Origin: an uncultured Nonlabens sp.
GTDB taxonomy: Bacteria; Bacteroidota; Bacteroidia; Flavobacteriales; Flavobacteriaceae
Reading direction: 5' to 3'
NCBI GenBank assembly: GCA_947491755.1
Contig: CANLKV010000002.1
Location: forward strand, 558,001 to 622,000
Length of the DNA stretch: 64,000 nt
A program made the translations under genes and the position numbers. Within the stretch, counting starts at the first letter, position 1; the number at the start of each line of letters is the position of its first letter. This document shows positions 6,944-13,679 of the stretch, in pieces. The notes beneath the pieces are model-generated. The model did not search any database, was not told the DNA's origin, and was given only the letters and a program-made list of their open reading frames with translations.

Positions 6944-8822
6944 ACAATCCAGGCGCATATTAAATTCCGTTTACGGCTTTAAGGACTTTCTCCCTGCTCA
7001 AGAGCGGGTGATACAATCTGTTTTGTCTGGAAAAGATACTCTGGCATTACTTCCTACCGGTGGTGGAAAATCGATTTGCTATCAAATACCAGCATTACAA
7101 CAGCCAGGTATATGTATTGTTATATCACCATTAATTGCTTTGATAAAAGACCAGGTCCATCAACTTAAAAAACGTGGTATTAAAGCAATAGGACTTACAG
7201 GAGCTATCCAGATGAACGAGCTGGACAATTTGCTGGATAATGCAATTTATGGGGGTTATAAATTTTTGTATTGCAGCCCAGAACGTTTAAAGCACCCATT
7301 AGTCCAGCAACGCATTGCCAAAATGCAAGTCAATTTAATCGCTGTAGACGAGGCCCACTGTATCAGTGAATGGGGGAACGACTTCCGCCCGGCATACAGA
7401 GATATCGTCATGCTCAAGAAATGGGTTACTAACGCTCCAATGATTGCTTTAACAGCAACAGCAACAGCAGCAGTACAACAAGATATATGTCAATCACTAG
7501 CGCTAGAGCAACCAGATATTCATAAAAATAGTTTCAAGCGCAGTAATATAAGCTACCATATTATCGATACGGCAAATAAACGCCAGGCAATCGCCTCGTT
7601 TTATAAAACTTATCCTGGATGTTCCATTGCCTATGTGCGCAGCCGTAAGAATTGTTATGAATACGCGCAATATCTGGAACAAAACGGCATCGCAGCCACC
7701 CATTATCATGGTGGATTAGATATCAAACAGAGAGATACATCCATGCAGCGGTGGATGCGCGATGAGCAGCGCGTAATGGTAGCGACAAATGCTTTCGGTA
7801 TGGGAATCGATAAGCCAGATGTGCGCACGATTGTACACCTACAAGTCCCAGACAGTATAGAAAGTTATTATCAAGAGACAGGGCGTGCTGGTAGGGACGG
7901 TAAATCCAGCAGGGCACAATTTATTTATAACGTAAACGACCTGAATCATGCGCACAACCAGTTTGTAAAAAACCTACCTAGCGTTCCCTATGTAAAACAG
8001 GTGTACCGCCACCTTTGTAATTATTTACACATCTCTTTAAATGAGGGAATGGAAGAACAATTTCAATTTTCATTCTCTAGCTTTTGTAAACATAACGAGC
8101 TCAATGCTGTGGCTTGTTACAACGCACTCCACGTTCTAGATCGTTATGGTGTGCTTAAAATGGAACAAGGAACAGAGAGAAAATCGAGTATACGCTTTCG
8201 CGAAAGCGCAAAAAACATCAACCAATATACAAGCAATAACACTACCGCTAGCAGTATCATGCAAGCCATACTGCGAGCTTATGGAAGCAGTCAAGAGCAA
8301 GATATTGTTATAAATATAGGACTGATTGCTGTGCGGAGTAATAGCACAGAAAAGCAAGTGATAACAGTTCTTAAAAAAATGCACCAGCAAGAAGTAATTG
8401 AAGCAAACCTGCAGACAGAGGATACACAGGTACTTTTTCTAGTTCCTAGAGAAAATGATCGCACGATCAATCGATTCAGCCATTTACTGGAGCGACAAAA
8501 CAATCTTAAAAAAAGAAAATTAGAACAGATGATGCAGTTTGTTCAAGAGCGAGAAGAATGCCTTCAAAATTATATCTTGAGCTATTTTGACGAGCCTGCT
8601 AGAGCTAGATGTGGTCATTGTTCTAATTGTGTGCGTGTAGAGCGCACTGCTGCCCATGACAGCTTTGAAATACTTAAGTTTTTAAAGAGTTCTAGAAGTT
8701 TTAATGAAATAGCAGGTGCATGCAACTGGACCGATGATCGATTAGTTACAAAACTTAGAATGTTAATTGAGTCTGGTAAGGTTCAAATTACTGATGATAA
8801 TAAATACAAAATCAATGAGTAA
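6936..8822 (+). CDS. recQ: ATP-dependent DNA helicase RecQ
   Basis: 628 residues starting at GTG 6936, inside the end of the upstream gene; no nearer ATG keeps the N-terminal helicase segment. Helicase motifs in order: LLPTGGGKSICYQIPAL (Walker A), VDEAHCISEWGNDFRPAY (DEAH and RecQ-specific loop), ALTATAT, SRKNCYEYA, ATNAFGMGIDKPDVR and YQETGRAGRDG. The zinc site near residue 560 is CGHCSNC with an upstream Cys. A winged-helix-like end follows but there is no HRDC domain. It unwinds DNA 3' to 5' in recombination and repair. Residues 420-424 (RFRES) are encoded by the genome-wide palindrome. The stop overlaps fmt. Confidence 0.95.
   Translation: MIEQSRRILNSVYGFKDFLPAQERVIQSVLSGKDTLALLPTGGGKSICYQIPALQQPGICIVISPLIALIKDQVHQLKKRGIKAIGLTGAIQMNELDNLLDNAIYGGYKFLYCSPERLKHPLVQQRIAKMQVNLIAVDEAHCISEWGNDFRPAYRDIVMLKKWVTNAPMIALTATATAAVQQDICQSLALEQPDIHKNSFKRSNISYHIIDTANKRQAIASFYKTYPGCSIAYVRSRKNCYEYAQYLEQNGIAATHYHGGLDIKQRDTSMQRWMRDEQRVMVATNAFGMGIDKPDVRTIVHLQVPDSIESYYQETGRAGRDGKSSRAQFIYNVNDLNHAHNQFVKNLPSVPYVKQVYRHLCNYLHISLNEGMEEQFQFSFSSFCKHNELNAVACYNALHVLDRYGVLKMEQGTERKSSIRFRESAKNINQYTSNNTTASSIMQAILRAYGSSQEQDIVINIGLIAVRSNSTEKQVITVLKKMHQQEVIEANLQTEDTQVLFLVPRENDRTINRFSHLLERQNNLKKRKLEQMMQFVQEREECLQNYILSYFDEPARARCGHCSNCVRVERTAAHDSFEILKFLKSSRSFNEIAGACNWTDDRLVTKLRMLIESGKVQITDDNKYKINE
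8193..8208. repeat. CGCTTTCGCGAAAGCG palindrome, exact copy 2 (in recQ)
   Basis: Inside recQ, read in the RFRES frame as residues 420-424, in the variable region between the helicase core and the zinc site. Confidence 0.9.
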
Positions 8823-9768
8823 ATCTTTAAGAATTATATTTTATGGTACTCCAGAGTTTGCAACGGGCATTCTCAAAGTACTACACGAGTCCCATCATCA
8901 AATAGTGGGTGTCGTCACTGCGCCAGATAAACCCGCAGGTCGTGGTAGAAAACTGCATGAGAGCGATGTCAAAAAATATGCTTTGAAACAAAATTTGCCA
9001 CTCTTACAGCCCACAAATTTAAAATCGGCAGACTTTATAAAGCAGCTAGAAAAAATAAATGCAGACCTGCAAGTGGTTGTCGCATTCCGCATGTTGCCTC
9101 GAGTTGTGTGGTCAATGCCTGCACTAGGCACCTTTAATTTACATGCTAGCATGCTGCCACAATATAGAGGCGCTGCACCTATAAACTGGGCGATTATCAA
9201 TGGAGAAAAGAAAACAGGCGTAACAACTTTCTTTATTGATGAAAAGATTGACACCGGTGCAATTATCCATCAGCGCGAGATCGATATAGAGCCAGATGAA
9301 ACCGTAGGAACTCTATATGCTAAGTTAATGGTACTAGGTGCAGACTTGAGCCTAGACATTGTAAATCAAATAGCGCAAGGTAGCGTGAGTACTACCGTAC
9401 AAAAAGACGCCCAAAATATCAAGGAAGCGCCAAAGCTAGACGCGACAAATACCACTATCGACTTTAACAAAACAGCCACCCAGGTGCACGCGCTTGTACG
9501 TGGTTTAAATCCCTCTCCAGTAGCAAAGGCCAGTTTAATGGAAGAAAATACGCAGGTTATTAAGGTGTTTAAAACAGAAATATTATCAAAAAGACATCAT
9601 ATGCAACCTGGTAGCATTGTTATTGATGAAGGTCAATTAATGGTAGCCTGCAAAGAGGGATTTATAATCATCCATGAGTTACAATTACCCAATAAAAAGC
9701 GAATGGAAACAACAGATTTATTAAATGGGTATCAATTTAGCGCTGATGCTAGATTTGACGTGGCTTAA
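8815..9768 (+). CDS. fmt: methionyl-tRNA formyltransferase
   Basis: 317 residues. It formylates initiator Met-tRNA with 10-formyl-THF in the cytoplasm. The start is the ATG at 8815, overlapping the end of recQ by 8 bp (ATGAGTAA); this gives the usual N-terminus MSKSLRIIFYGTPEFATGIL. The formyl-THF-binding and catalytic segment is FNLHASMLPQYRGAAPINWAI with the following TGVTTFFID and DTGAII, and the C-terminal domain includes ATQVHALVRGLNPSPVA. Full length for the family. It is the last gene of the ATPase-recQ-fmt operon. Confidence 0.97.
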   Translation: MSKSLRIIFYGTPEFATGILKVLHESHHQIVGVVTAPDKPAGRGRKLHESDVKKYALKQNLPLLQPTNLKSADFIKQLEKINADLQVVVAFRMLPRVVWSMPALGTFNLHASMLPQYRGAAPINWAIINGEKKTGVTTFFIDEKIDTGAIIHQREIDIEPDETVGTLYAKLMVLGADLSLDIVNQIAQGSVSTTVQKDAQNIKEAPKLDATNTTIDFNKTATQVHALVRGLNPSPVAKASLMEENTQVIKVFKTEILSKRHHMQPGSIVIDEGQLMVACKEGFIIIHELQLPNKKRMETTDLLNGYQFSADARFDVA

Positions 9769-9850
9769 GGATAAAACGACTAGAACAGCAAGTATTTATT
9801 AACAATTGTTTAGGTTTATCAACAATTTTTCTCATTTCTTGTACTATTCC

Positions 9851-9880
9851 TTGCTTCCTAGCATAATCCGTATAAATTTG
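9851..9880 (+). promoter_or_regulatory. promoter of the HU gene
   Basis: TTG at 9851-9853, a 19-bp spacer and TAAATTTG at 9873-9880 match the Bacteroidota consensus TTG-N17..23-TAnnTTTG. The expected start of transcription is near 9884, about 38 nt before the HU ATG. Confidence 0.7.
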
Positions 9881-9921
9881 TTTCCAGTTTTAGTTTAACC
9901 AACATTAATTTAAATTCTATT

Positions 9922-10194
9922 ATGAACAAAACAGATTTAATCGAAGGAATGGCAGAGGCTTCTGGTATTTCAAAAGCAGCAGCAAAAAAAGCATTAGAGT
10001 CATTTCTAGGTAACGTAGAGAAATCCTTGAAAAAGGGTGACCGTGTATCTTTAGTAGGTTTTGGTTCTTTCTCAGTTTCTAAAAGAGCTGCTCGTGAAGG
10101 TAGAAACCCACAAACTGGTAAAACCATCAAAATCGCTGCTAAAAAAGTAGTGAAATTTAAAGCAGGTAGTGATTTACAGAAAGCTGTAAACTAA
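9922..10194 (+). CDS. hup: HU family DNA-binding protein
   Basis: 90 residues, standard size. HU is an abundant dimeric nucleoid protein that bends DNA. Visible family features: N-terminal MNKTDLIEGMAEASGISKAAA helix-turn-helix dimer region, GDRVSLVGFGSFSV, the DNA-binding arm RAAREGRNPQTGKTIKI with the intercalating proline, and KKVVKFKAGSDLQKAVN. It is a single-gene transcript with a consensus promoter and a strong terminator, as expected for a highly expressed gene. Confidence 0.96.
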   Translation: MNKTDLIEGMAEASGISKAAAKKALESFLGNVEKSLKKGDRVSLVGFGSFSVSKRAAREGRNPQTGKTIKIAAKKVVKFKAGSDLQKAVN

Positions 10195-10219
10195 GTAACT
10201 ACTCCTTTATTAAAAACGA

Positions 10220-10248
10220 CCCATTCTTTAATTAGAATGGGTTTTTTT
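10220..10248 (+). terminator. terminator of the HU gene
   Basis: CCCATTCT and AGAATGGG pair around a TTAATT loop and are followed by seven T. Confidence 0.92.
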
Positions 10249-10334
10249 GTAGATGAGATTTAAGAGCCGAAAAATATTATAAAAAAATGTTAAGCTCTTT
10301 ATTTTTTTATTATGTTTAAACAACGTTTAAAATT

Positions 10335-10895
10335 ATGGAGGCTCTTTTACCAGATCGTGGAAAATTATTAATTTCTGAACCTAGCATTATAGGAGACGCT
10401 TCGTTTTCTAGATCTGTGATCTTATTGACTGAATATAATGATGATGGGATTGTAGGTTTTATTATCAACAAACCTCTAGATTTTACATTAGACGAGCTGG
10501 TACCAGAAATAAATCAAGAGTTTGAAGTCTATGATGGTGGGCCAGTAAGTACAGATAATTTGTACTTCTTGCACCGCATCCCTGAATTAATACCAGACTC
10601 ACATCATATAAACGATGGTATTTACTGGGGCGGCGATTTTGAAACAGTAAGTACTCTTATCAATTCCAATCAAATCAAAAACGATCAGATTAAATTCTTT
10701 CTAGGATACTCTGGCTGGGAACGCAACCAGTTAGATCTCGAGTTGCTTAGTAATTCCTGGATTGTAACAGATAACGTTGACAGCGTTAAAGTTTTATCTG
10801 ACGAGGTTCATGATTTTTGGAAAATAAAAATGCGGGCTCTAGGTAATGGTTATGAGATCTGGTCTAATGCACCAGAAAATCCTAGTTACAATTAA
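10335..10895 (+). CDS. YqgE/AlgH family protein
   Basis: 186 residues with the DUF179 pattern: N-terminal GKLLISEPSIIGDASFSRSVILLTEYNDDGIVGFIINKPL, then YDGGPVSTDNLYFLHR, GIYWGGDFETV and FFLGYSGWERNQLDLEL. The family is widespread; AlgH was once linked to alginate regulation in Pseudomonas, but the biochemical role is unclear. Cytoplasmic. It is followed after 11 bp by the stop of the convergent pabC-like gene. Confidence 0.92.
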   Translation: MEALLPDRGKLLISEPSIIGDASFSRSVILLTEYNDDGIVGFIINKPLDFTLDELVPEINQEFEVYDGGPVSTDNLYFLHRIPELIPDSHHINDGIYWGGDFETVSTLINSNQIKNDQIKFFLGYSGWERNQLDLELLSNSWIVTDNVDSVKVLSDEVHDFWKIKMRALGNGYEIWSNAPENPSYN

Positions 10896-10906
10896 TAAGG
10901 CGCTTC

Positions 10907-11743
10907 CTATTGAAAAAGTTTTGCATTAAAGAAATCTCGTAATTCTGTAGCGGCAGTATGCTCGTATTCTTTTTTGCGGTATTTTGAGATGGATTGAATC
11001 CCCTGAATCACGTTTGTAGAAAATAATTCGTCTGCACGTTGCAGTTCAAACGGTGTGATACTCTCCTCTTTAAATTTGTAATTGAGCATACGCTTGATTT
11101 GAGCGATCACCTGCTCTCTCATGATTCCATTGAGGCACCCATCACTTATGGGTGGTGTTTTTATCGTATCGCCGGATCTCAAAAACAAATTCCCACTAAT
11201 GCACTCTGCAACCATTTTGTTTTGATTGAGTAGCAACATATCGTCATAATCATTTTCTGTCTTATAAATTCCCGCTAGTACATTAATGGTTTTATTTGCT
11301 GTTTTTAAAGATCCTAACAAACCTAAAGGGAGCAGATGGTCTTTGAATAACTCTACCTCATTTTTAGATTGATAAATATATGGATCTTGCAAGGTTGTGA
11401 GTTCCATACTATAACACACACCGCTAGCTGTAGGTGTATAAAAACCACCTGTGTCGCGCCATACAGTAATTCTTATTCTAGAGTGGGCACTATCAATACC
11501 ATTAGCCTTGTGCAATCTAGAAATTTGCTCTTCAAAAAATTCTGGAGTAAAACTTTGCGGAATTTCCATACGTAAAATGCGCATGCTAGACATCAATCTA
11601 AAATAATGGGACTCATAAAATATAGGCTGCTTATCATAACAACGTATGGTTTCAAATACACCATCACCATAATAAGTACCGCGATTGTTATAGGCAATTT
11701 GCGCCTGATTATTTTCTAGTAATTCATCGTTAAGTAATACCAT
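10907..11743 (-). CDS. pabC: class IV aminotransferase, aminodeoxychorismate lyase-like
   Basis: 278 residues, fold type IV PLP enzyme. The N-terminal NNRGTYYGDGVFETIRCY motif, the lysine segment SLKTANKTINVLAG (Lys147 the likely Schiff base), and GCLNGIMREQVI and ELFSTNVIQGIQSI match the aminodeoxychorismate lyase/branched-chain aminotransferase group. Length and N-terminus fit a PabC-type lyase that makes p-aminobenzoate for folate, but a D-amino-acid or branched-chain transaminase cannot be excluded. The minus-strand ATG directly follows the U-tract of the upstream gene's terminator, so it has essentially no leader of its own. Confidence 0.82.
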   Translation of the reverse strand: MVLLNDELLENNQAQIAYNNRGTYYGDGVFETIRCYDKQPIFYESHYFRLMSSMRILRMEIPQSFTPEFFEEQISRLHKANGIDSAHSRIRITVWRDTGGFYTPTASGVCYSMELTTLQDPYIYQSKNEVELFKDHLLPLGLLGSLKTANKTINVLAGIYKTENDYDDMLLLNQNKMVAECISGNLFLRSGDTIKTPPISDGCLNGIMREQVIAQIKRMLNYKFKEESITPFELQRADELFSTNVIQGIQSISKYRKKEYEHTAATELRDFFNAKLFQ

Positions 11744-11767
11744 AAAAAAAGCCCTGAAATTCAGGGC
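11744..11767 (-). terminator. terminator abutting the pabC-like start codon
   Basis: On the minus strand GCCCTGA and TCAGGGC pair around ATT and run into seven T, with the next ATG immediately after. It ends the START-domain gene transcript. Confidence 0.88.
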
Positions 11768-11794
11768 ACAAATTTAAAACTTATGAAAGGGCTA

Positions 11795-12184
11795 CTAGCG
11801 AGAACCTAGCACTTTTTTTAATTCACCTATCTGGTTTTCCCAGAACATCTTTTGTTCTTCCACCTCGTCTTCATCATCACCAAAATCGGTAATCATTAAA
11901 GAAACATCTTTGGTTATTTCGTCTACCTCTATACGCAGTTCAAAAAACTTTTTAGTATCCTCGTCATAATCCCACTGAAAACGTGCCCGTTCTTCTCCTA
12001 TACGCTTTATGATTTTTGCCTTTTCTTCTTGTCCATCCCATATGAATCGAAAATATTCACCGCGGCTATTGACATTATCTGCAAACCACTCTGACATGCC
12101 CGATGGTGTAGCGATATATTGATATAGTAAGCTAGGGGATACTTGTACTATAAACTCTAATTCAAACTTAATAGGATCTTGCAT
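11795..12184 (-). CDS. START-like domain (SRPBCC fold) protein
   Basis: 129 residues. The N-terminal strand KFELEFIVQVSPSLLYQYIATPSGMSEWFADNV is typical of SRPBCC/START-like proteins, followed by FRFIWDGQEEKAKIIKRIGEERARFQWDYDED and an acidic stretch DFGDDEDEVEEQ before the long C-terminal helix that closes the pocket. This short form is common in Bacteroidota; its ligand is unknown. Cytoplasmic. It diverges from tRNA-Met and ends at a strong terminator. Confidence 0.85.
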   Translation of the reverse strand: MQDPIKFELEFIVQVSPSLLYQYIATPSGMSEWFADNVNSRGEYFRFIWDGQEEKAKIIKRIGEERARFQWDYDEDTKKFFELRIEVDEITKDVSLMITDFGDDEDEVEEQKMFWENQIGELKKVLGSR

Positions 12185-12265
12185 TAACGTATTTCTTTGA
12201 TGGCAATATAACGTAAACCTGTTAAGTGTAGAAAAATATTTGAATGAAATTTTTACAAGTAAGTA

Positions 12266-12298
12266 TTTGGTCGTGTTTGAAAATTACACGTATATTTG
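12266..12298 (+). promoter_or_regulatory. promoter of tRNA-Met
   Basis: TTTG at 12266-12269, 21 bp, then TATATTTG at 12291-12298. The region 12280-12310 is almost identical to that before tRNA-Arg (37501-37530), including the GCA and CCGCTTA that follow the -7 box. Confidence 0.75.
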
Positions 12299-12332
12299 CA
12301 GCCGCTTAAACAAATTAATTTTTAAGCAAGTT

Positions 12333-12406
<74 letters not shown>

Positions 12407-12415
12407 CTTAAAGAG

Positions 12416-12444
12416 CCCTTCTTTTTACAAAGAAGGGTTTTTTT
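12416..12444 (+). terminator. terminator of tRNA-Met
   Basis: CCCTTCTTT and AAAGAAGGG pair around TTAC, followed by seven T. It overlaps the last two bases of the convergent LacI-type gene. Confidence 0.9.
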
Positions 12445-13447
12445 ATGCTCTAGTAGTTCCTCGTTCTAGTAGTGAAGTTTTTAAGGTGTGGATTCTAGTT
12501 ACTTTAATATCTTCCTCATTATTAATTAGATTTTGAAGTCTTATAAATGTCTTACTACCTAATTCTTTTGCATGTTGGTCTACTACCGTCATTTTGGGAT
12601 ACGAGTATTCTGATAACAACCCATTGCTGTAACAAATGATCTGTAGGTCTTGTGGAATGTTTATTCCCAGTTCTTTGGCTTTGTTTAATGCAATAATTCC
12701 TGCCATTTGATCTAGCGCAATGATGGCGTCTATACCGTCATAGTTCAAGGCATCTTCAATACGTTTTTCAAATTGCTGCTCATCAGTATTGGTAATAATA
12801 TTAAGCAGTACGTCGTCATAAAGCTTGATCTGACGTCTTATTCCTTCTTCTCTCAATTTACCTACACTTGTATTGCTTATTGTGCTGACCATACATACAT
12901 GCTTATCCCCTTTTTCTACTAGAAATTGTACGGTTCTCAATCCAGACAAGAGATCGTCATTAGTAATTTTATCGCATTCCAGCTCTTCCACTACACGGTC
13001 AAACAATACCAGCGGAATATTTCTATCCAGGATGTTCTGCAAGTGAGAATAATCGCCGCTCACTTGCGTCTCCTCTGCAACAGCGACAATAAAACCATCG
13101 ATATTATCTGTATTTAAGACCTCCAGGTAAGAGACTTCCTTTTCTTTTTGATCATTTGTCAAACAGGTAATTACCTTATAATCACTTTGAGAAGCAATTT
13201 GTTCAATTCCTGATAAAACCTGTGCAAAAAAACCATTTAGAATATCAGGTAAAACTACCGCAATCACCTTATGTGCGTTAGGATGCTCCACAGTTCCCTT
13301 ATACCCCATCGATCTAGCAGTATCAACAACTAGCTGCTTTGTTTCTTCACTTATCTCCTGGCTATTTTTTAATGATTTTGAAATGGTAGATATGGAAAGA
13401 CCTAATTTTTCAGCTAAGTGGCTTAACGTGACTTTATTCTTCTTCAC
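12443..13447 (-). CDS. LacI family transcriptional regulator
   Basis: 334 residues when started at GTG 13447, which gives the normal N-terminus (KKNKVTLSHLAEKLGLSISTISKSL, the LacI helix-turn-helix plus hinge). A GTG at 13525 would add 26 residues encoded partly by the genome-wide palindrome, which the family lacks. The periplasmic-binding-like effector domain follows: VIAVVLPDILNGFFAQVLSGIEQIA, IDGFIVAVAEE, IPLVLFDRV, DAIIALDQMAGIIAL and IICYSNGLLSEYSYPKMTVVDQ. Such regulators usually sense a sugar or nucleoside, but no sugar genes lie beside it, so its target is unknown. It diverges from the LamG exoprotein gene, a possible target. Confidence 0.9.
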   Translation of the reverse strand: MKKNKVTLSHLAEKLGLSISTISKSLKNSQEISEETKQLVVDTARSMGYKGTVEHPNAHKVIAVVLPDILNGFFAQVLSGIEQIASQSDYKVITCLTNDQKEKEVSYLEVLNTDNIDGFIVAVAEETQVSGDYSHLQNILDRNIPLVLFDRVVEELECDKITNDDLLSGLRTVQFLVEKGDKHVCMVSTISNTSVGKLREEGIRRQIKLYDDVLLNIITNTDEQQFEKRIEDALNYDGIDAIIALDQMAGIIALNKAKELGINIPQDLQIICYSNGLLSEYSYPKMTVVDQHAKELGSKTFIRLQNLINNEEDIKVTRIHTLKTSLLERGTTRA

Positions 13448-13498
13448 CCTGTAATTTTTCTTAAAGGTAATTCTTTTACTATTTATATGAAAAAGTAG

Positions 13499-13514
13499 CG
13501 CTTTCGCGAAAGCG
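13499..13514. repeat. CGCTTTCGCGAAAGCG palindrome, exact copy 3
   Basis: 52 bp upstream of the preferred GTG start of the LacI-type gene. If translation began at the farther GTG it would encode AFAKA. Confidence 0.9.
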
Positions 13515-13627
13515 AAATAATACACCTAGCTAAATAACAAAATTGACAAAAATTAGATCGTAAGTAATCTATAGTTTTATCGATAAAGTGCATTAATATA
13601 AGTTAAAAAGAGTGAAATAACGCTCTA

Positions 13628-13661
13628 TTGCTGATTTAATAAGGTTTAGATTTTAACTTTG
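13628..13661 (+). promoter_or_regulatory. probable promoter of the LamG exoprotein gene
   Basis: TTG at 13628-13630, 23 bp, then TAACTTTG at 13654-13661. The expected transcription start, near 13665, lies just before the TTG start codon at 13680 and supports that start. Confidence 0.5.
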
Positions 13662-13679
13662 GTTTAATAACTAATTGTT

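Noticed and set aside
13448-13525. N-terminal extension of the LacI-type regulator from the GTG at 13525
   Set aside because: The extra 26 residues precede the normal family N-terminus and include the repeat-encoded AFAKA; the GTG at 13447 is preferred.
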